Positions 22,973-32,256 of a stretch of 64,000 bases of DNA are shown here, one piece after another. Made by a program: the position numbers and the translations under genes. Within the stretch, counting starts at the first letter, position 1; each line of letters starts with the position of its first letter. The stretch comes from Flavilitoribacter nigricans DSM 23189 = NBRC 102662 (GTDB taxonomy: Bacteria; Bacteroidota; Bacteroidia; Chitinophagales; Saprospiraceae), in assembly GCF_002646595.1 (NCBI RefSeq), contig NZ_PDUD01000002.1, forward strand, positions 248,001 through 312,000, written 5' to 3'. The notes below the pieces were generated by a model that did not search any database, was not told where the DNA came from, and was given only the letters and a program-made list of their open reading frames with translations.

Positions 22973-24397
22973 ATGAAGACCTATCGGCTTCCCGCCTACC
23001 TGTTGCCAATACTGTTACTGTTCCTGTTCTCCTCCTGCGGAACGGAGACCACACCGGAATCCGGAGAAAAACCCGGCAAACCTAACATCGTCTATATCCT
23101 GGCCGATGATCTGGGCTACGGCGATATCGAACCCTACGGACAGGAAACTATCAAAACTCCTTATCTCCGGCGACTGGCCGAAGATGGCATGCGATTTACC
23201 CAGCACTACGCGGGGAGCACCGTGTGTGCCCCCTCCCGTTGTGTTCTGATGACCGGCAAACATACCGGCCACGCCCGCATCCGCGGCAACGGAGTGGTTC
23301 CCTTATTACCGGAGGATCTGACCATCGGAGAAATGCTGAAAGACGCCGGCTACGCGACCGCCGTCATCGGAAAATGGGGGCTGGGCGAAGCCGGCAGTAC
23401 CGGCATTCCCAACCGGCAGGGCTTCGACTATTTTTACGGTTACCTCAACCAGATCCGCGCCCACAACTCCTACCCGGATTACCTGTGGGAAAACGAGACT
23501 AAAGATTCGCTGGACAACGTAGTTACCATTATTCCCGAAACCTACGCCAAAGGAGTCGGCGGCATCGCGCTGGAAAAGAACACCTTTGCCCAGGATGTAT
23601 TTATGGACAAGGCCCTCGATTTCATTCGCGCCCACCGGGACACTTCCTTCTTCCTCTATCTACCGTTCACCGCTCCCCACGCCAATAATGAATCGCACTA
23701 CTACGATGAAGTCGGTATCGAAGTACCTAAACTGGGCGTGTACGCTCAGGAAGACTGGCCGGAAGCCCAGAAGGCCCACGCCGCCCTGATCAGCTATCTC
23801 GACATTTATATCGGCCAGATCATCGAGGCGATACAGAATGCCGGAATTGACGAAAACACCATCGTGATCTTTTCCAGTGATAACGGACCGCACGAAGAGG
23901 GCGGAGCAAAAGTTGACTTTTTCGACAGCAACGGACCGTTGCGGGGTACCAAACGCGATCTCTACGAAGGCGGCATCCGCGTACCTATGATCGTGCGCTG
24001 GCCCGGCAAAGTAGCCCCGGGAACCGAGAGTGATCACCTATCTACCTTCTGGGACGTCATGCCGACGCTGGCCGAGATCGCCGGCACCGCTATTCCGGAA
24101 GAGACCGACGGCATTTCTTTCCTTCCGACGCTGCTGGGTGACGAACAGCCGGAACACGATCACGTCTACTGGGAATTCTACGAACAGGACGGCAAAAAGG
24201 CCGTGCGCTGGGGCGACTGGAAATTGGTCGAACTGGGCCTGAAGCCCGGCCGGGAGCCGGATACTCTCCTCTACGATCTTTCGGCTGATTTGGGAGAGAC
24301 CCGGGACCTGTCCGCCGAAAAACCGGAACTGGTACGGGAAGGTTTCGCTAAGATGAAAGCCTCCCATACACCTTCGACTACCTTTAGTTTTGAATAA
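22973..24397 (+). CDS. Formylglycine-dependent sulfatase lipoprotein (arylsulfatase/GALNS-like)
   Basis: 474 residues from the ATG at 22973, which gives a lipoprotein signal ending FLFSSC (Cys22). The sulfatase fold is clear: metal ligands D45-D46 in ILADDLGYGD, the CxPSR maturation motif at C85 (VCAPSRCVLMTGKHTGHAR), the second metal site SSDNGPHEEGG (residues about 302-312), and GTKRDLYEGGIRVP. C85 must be converted to formylglycine by a maturase not in this window. It hydrolyses sulfate esters, probably on a glycan. It is followed 46 bp later by a GH78 rhamnosidase on the same strand, so the two likely act on the same sulfated glycan. Confidence 0.92.
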   Translation: MKTYRLPAYLLPILLLFLFSSCGTETTPESGEKPGKPNIVYILADDLGYGDIEPYGQETIKTPYLRRLAEDGMRFTQHYAGSTVCAPSRCVLMTGKHTGHARIRGNGVVPLLPEDLTIGEMLKDAGYATAVIGKWGLGEAGSTGIPNRQGFDYFYGYLNQIRAHNSYPDYLWENETKDSLDNVVTIIPETYAKGVGGIALEKNTFAQDVFMDKALDFIRAHRDTSFFLYLPFTAPHANNESHYYDEVGIEVPKLGVYAQEDWPEAQKAHAALISYLDIYIGQIIEAIQNAGIDENTIVIFSSDNGPHEEGGAKVDFFDSNGPLRGTKRDLYEGGIRVPMIVRWPGKVAPGTESDHLSTFWDVMPTLAEIAGTAIPEETDGISFLPTLLGDEQPEHDHVYWEFYEQDGKKAVRWGDWKLVELGLKPGREPDTLLYDLSADLGETRDLSAEKPELVREGFAKMKASHTPSTTFSFE

Positions 24398-24405
24398 ACT
24401 TTAGT

Positions 24406-24423
24406 TTACCGCGATCGCGGTAA
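24406..24423. promoter_or_regulatory. Perfect 18-bp palindrome between sulfatase and rhamnosidase
   Basis: TTACCGCGATCGCGGTAA lies in the 46-bp gap, 20 bp before the rhamnosidase ATG. Its size and symmetry fit a LacI-type operator or a small terminator-like hairpin. No U-tract follows. Confidence 0.35.
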
Positions 24424-24443
24424 GCCACACCGAACAATACAAA

Positions 24444-27248
24444 ATGAAAAACCTAAGTGGAGCCCTGATCATCAGCTGCTGCCTGTTGGCCTGCGCCTCA
24501 TCCAGAATGGACACCTCAGCTCCGACCCATCTGCAATGCATGTACCGAACCAATCCCGTGGGCCTCACCGTCGAAGCCCCCTTTTTTACCTGGTGGATGG
24601 AATCCGGTAAAGAGGATGTCCGCCAAAGCGGCTGGCAGATCCAGGTAGCTACGGATTCCACCGCACTGCTGGCCGAAGAGAATTTGCTCTGGGACAGCGG
24701 ACGGCAGGATTCCGGCCGGGAGATCCAGGCCCATTACGCGGGGCCGGCACTGGCCGGCAATCAAACCTACTACTGGCGGGTACGCACCTGGGACCAACAG
24801 GAAGCGGCCTCTGCCTACAGTGCCATCGCCAGTTGGGAAACCGGGCCCGACAGCTGGCAGGCGTCCTGGATCAGTGACGGTTCCGAACCTTTTGAGGATC
24901 GGGCGGATTTTTTTGCGGACCATCCCTCCCCTCTTTTCCGAAAAAACTTCGAGTTGGAGGAAATGCCGTCCGAAGCCCGCCTCCATATCGTCGGGCTGGG
25001 CTATTACGAAGCCTATCTCAACGGAGAAAAGACCGGAGCCGCGGTGCTCGATCCCGGCTGGACCGACTACGGGGAACGCACACTGTATTCCACCTTTGAC
25101 GTCCGGGAGCAACTTCATACCGGGGCCAATACCCTGGGCGTGATGCTGGGCAACGGCTGGTACAATCCCATGCCGATCGATCACTTTGCCCGCTGGAACC
25201 TCCGGGAGATCCTCACCATCGGACAACCCAAACTCATCGCCGAACTTCACCTCACTTTCCCCGACGGTCAAAAAAAGGTGATCGTTTCGGATAACAGCTG
25301 GAAACACGGCGATAGCTGGATCCTCTACAATGATGTCTATCTGGGAGAACGCCAGGATGGGCGACGGAAGATCGACAACTGGGCCGCTACCGATTTTGAC
25401 GACCAAAATTGGCCCGCTGCCTCAACGACTACTGCTCCGGGCGGCAGGCTGGTCCCGCAACTACAACCGGCCATCGAGATCACAAAACGGCTTCCCGCCC
25501 AAAAGGTGACCCAATTGGCGCCGGGCGTGCACGTAGTGGACTTCGGACAGAATTTTGCCGGTTGGATCCGTCTGCAGGTGCGGGGAGAAGCCGGGGATTC
25601 GCTCCGCCTGCGCTACGGGGAACTGCTGCACGAGGATGGTTCGGTTAACGGCCTGACTACCGTAGCCACCCAACTCAAAGAGGCCTTTGGACTGAAGGGC
25701 GGACCGGGTGTGCCGCCTACCGCCTGGCAGGAAGACAACTACATCATCGGGGGTCAGGAAGAAGAAGTTTATCAGCAGCATTTTACCTTCCATGGCTTCC
25801 GGTACGTTCAGATCTGGGGTTATCCCGGTGACCTCCGGACCGAAGACATAGAGGGCCTGCGCCTCAACGCCAATCTGCCGCAAGCCGGGCAGTTCCAGTG
25901 CAGCAACGAGGATTTCAACCGACTGCAGGAAGTGTGCGACTGGACGTTTATGAGCAACGTATTCAGCATTGAGTCCGACTGCCCGGGCCGGGAAAAATTC
26001 GGCTACGGAGGCGATATGGTCACCGCCGGTGAGGCCTATATTTTCAATTACGATATGGCCAATTTTTATCGAAAGGCCGTTCAGGATTTTGCGGATGATG
26101 TCCGTCCCCTCGGAGGTATGCCGGAGATCGCCCCGGATGTAGGCATTGATTCAAAAACGCTGGGTGACGGTTCGGGGCCCATCGGCTGGCAACTCGCTTT
26201 CCCCTTCCTGCAGGACCTCCTGTATCGCTTTTACGGCGACCGGCAACTGCTGGAACGCCACTATCCGGCCTGCAAAAGACTGGTAGCCTTCCTGGAAAGT
26301 GTGGCGGAAAACAACCGGATCAATATCGGCCTCAGCGACCACGCACTGCTCAATGAAAAACCGGAAGCCTTTACCAGTACCGCTTTTTATTACCATATTG
26401 TTCAACTGACGGCCCGCTTCGCCCGCATCCTGGAGCACCCGGAGGATGCCGAAAAGTACGAGCAACTGGCCACCACCATCCACGATGTGATCCTGGTGGA
26501 GGAGTACAATCCCGAAAATGGCTGTTTTGCCAATTGCAATCAGACCGCTCAGTCCGTTGCGCTCTGGTATGATTTCATGCCTACAGAGGAGCGCGAAATG
26601 GCCTGGCAACGGCTGGAAGATTCCATCCGTACCACCTGGAACGGCCATCTCAGTACCGGCATCTTCGGCACCAAGATGATGCTCGACGTTTTCCGCCGGG
26701 ATTACCGGGATGATCTGGCCTTTGAAGTAACCAATCAACCGGACTTTCCCGGCTGGCGAAATATGCTTGCCAACGGAGCCACTACCCTCTGGGAATCCTG
26801 GCGTGGGCAAAACAACGGTCCGTCCCACAATCACCCAATGTTCGGTTCCATCTCCGAATGGTTTTACCGCTCGGTGCTGGGTATTAATCCCACCGAGGAT
26901 GCCGTTGCCTGCGACCGGTGGATACTGAGCCCACAGTTGACGGAACAGATCCCGTCGGCCAGCGGTCAGTATACATCCATTCGCGGCATTGTCTCCAGTG
27001 AATACCGGCGGACCGATCAGATGCTGGAATGGGAAGTACGGATCCCACCCAATACCGACGCCATCCTCGAGATCCCCTTTAGCGGTTTCGAACGGCCCGA
27101 GATCCGCGTGAATGATCAGGTGATCTTTTCCGGGGGAGACATCCGGACCACAGAGCGGCTGCAAGCCCATGAGGTTCCCGGCGACCTCATCCTTTTACCG
27201 GTCGGTAACGGCCATTTTAAAGTGCAAATACAGGCCGGAGAAAACTGA
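24444..27248 (+). CDS. GH78 alpha-L-rhamnosidase, lipoprotein
   Basis: 934 residues with a lipoprotein signal (CCLLAC, Cys18). It contains the beta-sandwich domains of bacterial rhamnosidases (early MYRTNPVGLTVEAPFFTWWM; LHIVGLGYYEAYLNGEKTG), then the (alpha/alpha)6 catalytic barrel. Catalytic signature: DCPGREKFGYGGD with acid E517 and D512/D524, in the one-residue-shorter form used by a GH78 subgroup, and TTLWESWRG with probable base E784. It releases terminal rhamnose from oligosaccharides or glycosides in the periplasm or at the outer membrane. It is 46 bp downstream of a sulfatase; the second GH78 gene lies at 36442. Confidence 0.92.
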   Translation: MKNLSGALIISCCLLACASSRMDTSAPTHLQCMYRTNPVGLTVEAPFFTWWMESGKEDVRQSGWQIQVATDSTALLAEENLLWDSGRQDSGREIQAHYAGPALAGNQTYYWRVRTWDQQEAASAYSAIASWETGPDSWQASWISDGSEPFEDRADFFADHPSPLFRKNFELEEMPSEARLHIVGLGYYEAYLNGEKTGAAVLDPGWTDYGERTLYSTFDVREQLHTGANTLGVMLGNGWYNPMPIDHFARWNLREILTIGQPKLIAELHLTFPDGQKKVIVSDNSWKHGDSWILYNDVYLGERQDGRRKIDNWAATDFDDQNWPAASTTTAPGGRLVPQLQPAIEITKRLPAQKVTQLAPGVHVVDFGQNFAGWIRLQVRGEAGDSLRLRYGELLHEDGSVNGLTTVATQLKEAFGLKGGPGVPPTAWQEDNYIIGGQEEEVYQQHFTFHGFRYVQIWGYPGDLRTEDIEGLRLNANLPQAGQFQCSNEDFNRLQEVCDWTFMSNVFSIESDCPGREKFGYGGDMVTAGEAYIFNYDMANFYRKAVQDFADDVRPLGGMPEIAPDVGIDSKTLGDGSGPIGWQLAFPFLQDLLYRFYGDRQLLERHYPACKRLVAFLESVAENNRINIGLSDHALLNEKPEAFTSTAFYYHIVQLTARFARILEHPEDAEKYEQLATTIHDVILVEEYNPENGCFANCNQTAQSVALWYDFMPTEEREMAWQRLEDSIRTTWNGHLSTGIFGTKMMLDVFRRDYRDDLAFEVTNQPDFPGWRNMLANGATTLWESWRGQNNGPSHNHPMFGSISEWFYRSVLGINPTEDAVACDRWILSPQLTEQIPSASGQYTSIRGIVSSEYRRTDQMLEWEVRIPPNTDAILEIPFSGFERPEIRVNDQVIFSGGDIRTTERLQAHEVPGDLILLPVGNGHFKVQIQAGEN

Positions 27249-27348
27249 TCCTATAAAAATTCTTAATAGCTTTTTTGGGCAACCCGATCAATGAGACTAT
27301 TTTTATCGATGTTGGAACATCTCGACAGATCCCGGCCCGTGGTCAGCA

Positions 27349-27371
27349 GTCAGCCTTGTGATAAGGCTGAC
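27349..27371 (+). promoter_or_regulatory. Hairpin in the phosphoglucomutase leader
   Basis: GTCAGCCTT-GTGAT-AAGGCTGAC, a 9-bp perfect stem 55 bp before the ATG at 27426. There is no U-tract after it, so a 5' leader or operator structure is more likely than a terminator of 24444. Confidence 0.4.
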
Positions 27372-27425
27372 CGTCGACTGGCGACCAGAGGCTGCCGACA
27401 ACTATCATAAAAACACATAAATTCT

Positions 27426-29066
27426 ATGGGAGTCCATCCACAAGCAGGCAAGACCGCCAACCCTGATCAGTTAACCCACATTCCACGCCTCATTACTTCT
27501 TATTTCACGGACCAGCCGGATCCTTCGGTACGCGAGCAGCGCGTTGCCTTCGGTACGTCCGGCCACCGGGGCTCGTCCTTACACAAATCGTTCAACGAAC
27601 AGCACATCCTGGCCACCACGCAGGCTATTTGTCTTTACCGGGAGAAGGAAGGAATTACCGGCCCCGTGTTCATGGGCATCGATTCCCACGCCCTCTCCGA
27701 ACCGGCCCAGGCCTCCGCGATCGAAGTACTGGCCGCTAACGGGGTGGTGATCATGATCGCCGATAATAATGACTATACGCCGACCCCGGCGGTGAGCCAC
27801 GCCATCCTTGTTTACAACCGGGGCCGCAGCAGCGGGCTGGCCGACGGCATTGTGATTACGCCTTCCCACAACCCGCCCGATGACGGCGGCTTCAAATACA
27901 ATATGACCAACGGCGGACCGGCCGAAAGTAACGTGACCGGTTGGATCGAAGCCAAGGCCAACGAATTGCTGGAAGATGGACTGCGGCAGGTGAAACGCAT
28001 GCCGCTCCAAAAAGCTCTCAAGGCCGATACGACCCATTTTTATGACTACCTGGATGCCTACACGGGTGATCTCGATCAGGTGATCGATATGGAATTGCTC
28101 CGCTCTTCCGGTATCGAAATGGGCGTAGACCCACTCGGCGGTGCCGGTGTCCGGTACTGGGAACGAATTGCCGATCGCTATAAGCTGAATCTGACCGTAG
28201 TGGATAAAGAGGTAGACCACACTTTCCGTTTTATGTCACTGGACTGGGATGGAAAGATCCGGATGGACCCTTCTTCCCGTTACGCCATGCAACGACTGAT
28301 CCAGTTGAAAGACCGCTTTCCCGTCGCTTTTGCCTGTGATACCGATCACGACCGGCACGGGATCGTTACGCGGAGCAGCGGATTGATGCAACCGAACCAC
28401 TATCTGGCGGTGGCGATCGACTATCTGTTCCAGAACCGCCCGAACTGGGGGCCGGATACGGGCATCGGCAAAACGCTGGTGAGCAGCCAGATGATCGACC
28501 GGGTAGCGGCCAAGTTGGGCCGGAAACTGGTGGAAGTACCGGTGGGCTTCAAGTGGTTCGTAGACGGCCTGTTTGACGGATCGCTGGGCTTCGGCGGAGA
28601 AGAAAGTGCCGGGGCATCTTTCCTAGATCTTCAAGGCAAGGTCTGGTCGACCGATAAGGACGGCTTGATCGCTGCCCTGCTTTCCGGCGAGATCACCGCA
28701 CGGACGGGTAAGGATCCCGGAGAGATCTATAAAGGATTTACCAAAGAATTCGGAGAGCCGGTTTACGACCGTATTGATGCGCCCGCCACGCCGGAACAAA
28801 AAGATAAACTCAAAAAACTTTCTCCGGATCAGATCACATCTTCGGAACTGGCCGGCGATAAGATCGAGGCCATTCTGACCAAAGCCCCCGGAAACGGAGC
28901 GGATATCGGTGGCCTGAAAGTGACTACGGCGAACGGCTGGTTTGCCGCCCGTCCGTCCGGAACAGAAAATATTTATAAGATCTACGCCGAAAGCTTTAAG
29001 GGAGAAGCCCACCTGAAGCAGTTGCAGCAGGAAGCCCAGAAAGTAGTGGATGGGGTGATCGGATAA
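27426..29066 (+). CDS. pgm: Phosphoglucomutase (alpha-D-glucose, E. coli Pgm type)
   Basis: 546 residues, the length of E. coli Pgm. It has all family motifs: FGTSGHRG near 39, the phosphoserine loop TPSHNPPDDGG with S147, the metal loop DTDHDRHG near 301, the sugar-binding GGEESAGAS near 393 and the phosphate-binding RPSGTENIYK near 510. It interconverts glucose 1-phosphate and glucose 6-phosphate in the cytoplasm, feeding glycogen, nucleotide-sugar and exopolysaccharide synthesis. The long leader holds a hairpin. It is convergent with the next gene. Confidence 0.97.
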   Translation: MGVHPQAGKTANPDQLTHIPRLITSYFTDQPDPSVREQRVAFGTSGHRGSSLHKSFNEQHILATTQAICLYREKEGITGPVFMGIDSHALSEPAQASAIEVLAANGVVIMIADNNDYTPTPAVSHAILVYNRGRSSGLADGIVITPSHNPPDDGGFKYNMTNGGPAESNVTGWIEAKANELLEDGLRQVKRMPLQKALKADTTHFYDYLDAYTGDLDQVIDMELLRSSGIEMGVDPLGGAGVRYWERIADRYKLNLTVVDKEVDHTFRFMSLDWDGKIRMDPSSRYAMQRLIQLKDRFPVAFACDTDHDRHGIVTRSSGLMQPNHYLAVAIDYLFQNRPNWGPDTGIGKTLVSSQMIDRVAAKLGRKLVEVPVGFKWFVDGLFDGSLGFGGEESAGASFLDLQGKVWSTDKDGLIAALLSGEITARTGKDPGEIYKGFTKEFGEPVYDRIDAPATPEQKDKLKKLSPDQITSSELAGDKIEAILTKAPGNGADIGGLKVTTANGWFAARPSGTENIYKIYAESFKGEAHLKQLQQEAQKVVDGVIG

Positions 29067-29173
29067 AGGTCAACGCCTTACGGCATCTCCATTGGTAAGA
29101 TCGCTGCCGGACCGGCAGGTCGGAACGTGCCAAAGGGGGTGCCGTTTTATTTTTGGTAGCCCCGGCAAGTCGT

Positions 29174-30031
29174 TTAACAACCCATCGGTAACTCGAAGAT
29201 CAATAGCTTTTCGGACACCTGCCCGTCTTGATCGGTCAACACCAGCTTCAGAAAGATGCGGCTTATATCAATACCGCTGGGATAGGTCCCGACGGATTGA
29301 TCCGAAGGAATCAGTTTAGCCCACCGCTCACCGCAATGTTGGAGTACCGCCCGTTGCAATTCTTCCGGAGTGACGTCAATAAATTTTCTACTTTCACTTT
29401 CGGAGTATTGCCGGACCTGATAGGCATTGATAGACGGCAGATAGGTCAATGGTTCCCATTCTGAATAGAAATGTTCCCATTCAATCAGGTCGCAGTGCGG
29501 ACCTTCGTCCATGATCGTTACGGTAGTTTCGTAACGCTGCAGGATCTCGATCTTCCGGTAAATATTCCGCGTGATCCGCAGTCGTTTGGTTTCGGGGCTT
29601 TCGCCTGGTTCCAACAGGAAATGCAACGTATCGGTACCATTGGGGCCGAGGTCATCGAAAAGCTCCAGATGTTCCATTTCCAGTGAAAGGCCGCCGAAGT
29701 CGATCCGATTTAGAGGAAAAATCTTTTCTTGGGTGAGAAAGGCGTTAAAAACATAACCGGTGATCTGCCGGAAACGGCGGTCATCATAAGCTTTTATTTT
29801 GACCCATTCTCCGCTTATCTTTTTCCCATTTTCCAAAAGTGTGTAGGCTTTGCCGGAGTTTTCCAGTACGTTCACCCGGGCGGCAAAGGGAAGTTTATCC
29901 AGACGACTGGCGGTGATATCCGGCGCATCGCGCACGAGTAGTCCGTTGAAGGCATTTACATATTGAAAGTCCTGAGCGGTCAGGCTACCCAGGAGGAAAG
30001 CGGAAATGGCAGCAGTAAGCAAAATTTTCAT
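29174..30031 (-). CDS. Exported SH3b-domain protein
   Basis: 285 residues from the ATG at 30031 (an in-frame TTG two codons upstream is not preferred). A signal peptide ending LTAQ (about 1-19) precedes a bacterial SH3-like domain (about 22-95: GLLVRDAPDITASRLDKLPF ... GEWVKI ... GYVFNAFL). The rest (about 100-285) is unrecognised and acidic. SH3b domains often bind peptidoglycan or cell-wall peptides, so a periplasmic location is likely. It is convergent with phosphoglucomutase. Confidence 0.75.
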   Translation of the reverse strand: MKILLTAAISAFLLGSLTAQDFQYVNAFNGLLVRDAPDITASRLDKLPFAARVNVLENSGKAYTLLENGKKISGEWVKIKAYDDRRFRQITGYVFNAFLTQEKIFPLNRIDFGGLSLEMEHLELFDDLGPNGTDTLHFLLEPGESPETKRLRITRNIYRKIEILQRYETTVTIMDEGPHCDLIEWEHFYSEWEPLTYLPSINAYQVRQYSESESRKFIDVTPEELQRAVLQHCGERWAKLIPSDQSVGTYPSGIDISRIFLKLVLTDQDGQVSEKLLIFELPMGC

Positions 30032-30208
30032 ACGCAATTTGCGGAGATGACTGGAGATGAGGGTAGTATTCTATCTGGGTGTTGTGAAAGCCTCTAAGGT
30101 GCTGTATCGTTCATTTCTATCGAAAATTACGGATTTAAGGCAACACCCCAGGGCCGCTTGTTTCTATCAGCATTTGTCTTTTGAAACAGACAGACTAGAA
30201 AAAGATAT

Positions 30209-30232
30209 CCATGGCCGGCGAGCCGGCCATGG
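30209..30232 (-). terminator. Intrinsic terminator of the 30260-30745 gene
   Basis: CCATGGCCGGC-GA-GCCGGCCATGG, an 11-bp perfect stem. On the minus strand it is followed by ATATCTTTTTC. It begins 28 bases beyond the stop at 30260. Confidence 0.75.
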
Positions 30233-30259
30233 CGTTATTTAATTCGTAGAATAAGGAGC

Positions 30260-30745
30260 TTAAGAAGCGCCCATTCTCGCCACGTACAGATTGGCGGCAT
30301 AACCGCAATAGAGCAGAAATTCATGCTCATCGAAAGGCGGTTCGTGTTCGGTCTTTTCAATCCGGTAATCCAGATTCAGTTTATTCCACTTGTTTATGGA
30401 AAACATGCTCAAAACCAGATCTTCATTTTCATCAAAGATCTCAAAACGCAGTTTCCACATGCCTTTACCCTTCATCACGTATTCGTGATCTACACCGTCG
30501 GTATCCGTCAGCTTGATGACCACATGGCCTTTCCAGTTGAAGGAAATTTCACCGATCTCTTTTTTATTTTTAAGGATCATGTATTTACTTCCCCAGAAAT
30601 CTTTGGCCTGGATCCGGATATCCTGACTGCGATAACGCGCACTGGCTTTAGTAGAAAACCATTTTTCGTATTTCAACTCCAGGATCTCCCAGTTGCCGTT
30701 CACCACTTTAAAATTACCACGAACAGAGCTTGCTTGGATCTTCAT
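30260..30745 (-). CDS. Hypothetical cytoplasmic beta-rich protein
   Basis: 161 residues with no signal peptide or membrane helix. It is rich in beta-prone segments and aromatic residues (KDFWGSKYMILKNKKEIG; SFNWKGHVVIKLTDTDG; GMWKLRFEIFDENEDLVLSM), which recalls a LURP-one/tubby-like barrel, but this is only a guess at fold. It is monocistronic with a strong terminator and diverges from the Gfo/Idh/MocA gene. No function can be assigned. Confidence 0.6.
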   Translation of the reverse strand: MKIQASSVRGNFKVVNGNWEILELKYEKWFSTKASARYRSQDIRIQAKDFWGSKYMILKNKKEIGEISFNWKGHVVIKLTDTDGVDHEYVMKGKGMWKLRFEIFDENEDLVLSMFSINKWNKLNLDYRIEKTEHEPPFDEHEFLLYCGYAANLYVARMGAS

Positions 30746-31011
30746 AGCTAGTACGTTTAATTTCCTGCATATTAGGACATTTACCGGTAAAATGCCCGAA
30801 AATTAGATTGATCCTAGGCGAAATTCGTTAAAAAACGACCCGATACGATTTCGCTCGGATACCTGATCAGGCTTTACCGGCCGGGAAGATCACGCAATTT
30901 AACTGGTCAAAATACGCCCTTATAACATTTCCTCATCCGGACGTCCTGCCCTTTTTTCCCGAACACAGCTGCGAGAATTCCGGTTCTGGAAAGAAAATAA
31001 AGATAACAGAT

Positions 31012-32223
31012 ATGGTCTTCTATCCCGCTTCTCTGCATGGCTTTTTACGTCATTCCGGCGACCTCGCCGCTTCCACCGCCGGTCTTTATGCGACCGCCGA
31101 AACGACCCGCAACTTCAGCAATACGATTCCCGATCCCAAACTGACGGGCCGGCCGGTGCCGAAACTTCTGGTGCCCATGCCCAAGCCGCCCGAAGAACGC
31201 ATTGGCTTTGCGATTGTCGGACTGGGAGCTTATGCGCTCAATCAGATCATCCCGAATCTGGCCAACACCCAGGGAGCAAAATTGACGGCGCTGGTGAGTG
31301 GTAATACTGAAAAAGCCCGGGAGGTAGGTAAGGCCTACGGCATCAGTTCCGATCATATCTATGACTACGATAATTTTGACCGCATCGCTCTGGACGACAC
31401 CGTCGATGTGGTCTACATCATTCTTCCCAACACCCTGCACCGTAGTATGACCGAACGCGCCTTTGCTGCCGGTAAACACGTGCTCTGCGAAAAACCCATG
31501 GCCATTACCGTCGAAGATTGTGAGGCTATGATCCAGGCCGGGAAGGCCGCCGGAAAAAAACTGATGATCGGTTACCGGGCCCAGTACGATCCCTACAATC
31601 TGAAAGCGATCGAGCTGGTGCGGGGCAAAGACGGGAAACCGGGACAGATCGGGGATGTTCGGCTTTTCACCTCCGATCACGGCCGCCTGCTTAATCTGGA
31701 TCATACGCGCGACCAGTGGCGGGCTAAAAAAGAACTCGCCGGTGGCGGTGCACTGTACGATATTGGGATCTACGCCCTGAACGGAGCCCGGTATATGTTT
31801 GACGAAGAACCAACCGAAGTGATGGCCCGTTTCCGGGAAGGCAGCGGCCGTTCGGAAGTAACGGTCGAGGAAGGCGTGGAATGGAGTATGGCGTTTCCTT
31901 CCAAAGCCGTAGCTACCTGTACCACCAGCTATCTGGTAGCACAGGGCAAACTGATGCACATCTACGGAGCGGAAGGGACCGTGAGCCTGAACCCGGCTAC
32001 CGACTATTTCGAACGCAACCTGACCTTCCAACCCGCGGAAGGGCCCCAACAGCATTTTTCCTTTCCATTGGCCAACCAATTCGCCGCCATGCTGGATGAA
32101 ATGGCCAGTGCGGTCCGGGAAGATCGCGAGCCCAAAACTCCGGGAGAGGAAGGACTGAAAGATGTACGGATCATGGAAGCTATCTACGAATCCGCCCGGA
32201 AGCAAAAACCGGTGAGTTTGTAA
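31012..32223 (+). CDS. Gfo/Idh/MocA-family NAD(P)-dependent oxidoreductase, glucose-fructose oxidoreductase-like
   Basis: 403 residues. The Rossmann fold starts at about 66 (GFAIVGLGAYALNQI); the family motif CEKPMA with the catalytic-region Lys is near 160-165 (GKHVLCEKPMAI), followed by GYRAQYDPYNL and the beta-sheet C-domain with GGGALYDIGIYALN. Such enzymes oxidise or reduce sugars using a tightly bound NADP. The first 45 residues look like a Tat leader (FLRHSGDLAASTAGLYA) but lack the twin arginines, having MVFYPASLHG before it. Either the start is degenerate or export is lost. It is convergent with the ChbG-like gene. Confidence 0.88.
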   Translation: MVFYPASLHGFLRHSGDLAASTAGLYATAETTRNFSNTIPDPKLTGRPVPKLLVPMPKPPEERIGFAIVGLGAYALNQIIPNLANTQGAKLTALVSGNTEKAREVGKAYGISSDHIYDYDNFDRIALDDTVDVVYIILPNTLHRSMTERAFAAGKHVLCEKPMAITVEDCEAMIQAGKAAGKKLMIGYRAQYDPYNLKAIELVRGKDGKPGQIGDVRLFTSDHGRLLNLDHTRDQWRAKKELAGGGALYDIGIYALNGARYMFDEEPTEVMARFREGSGRSEVTVEEGVEWSMAFPSKAVATCTTSYLVAQGKLMHIYGAEGTVSLNPATDYFERNLTFQPAEGPQQHFSFPLANQFAAMLDEMASAVREDREPKTPGEEGLKDVRIMEAIYESARKQKPVSL

Positions 32224-32256
32224 AAGCTCCGCTGACCTTTCAGATTTTTGCCAGGT

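Noticed and set aside
29104-29118. CTGCCGG/CCGGCAG considered as the pgm terminator
   Set aside because: The arms meet with a one-base loop, leaving only a 5-bp usable stem, and no U-tract follows.
31045-32205. 386-codon minus-strand frame opposite the Gfo/Idh/MocA gene
   Set aside because: The plus frame has the full enzyme motifs; the opposite frame is low-complexity and without domains.
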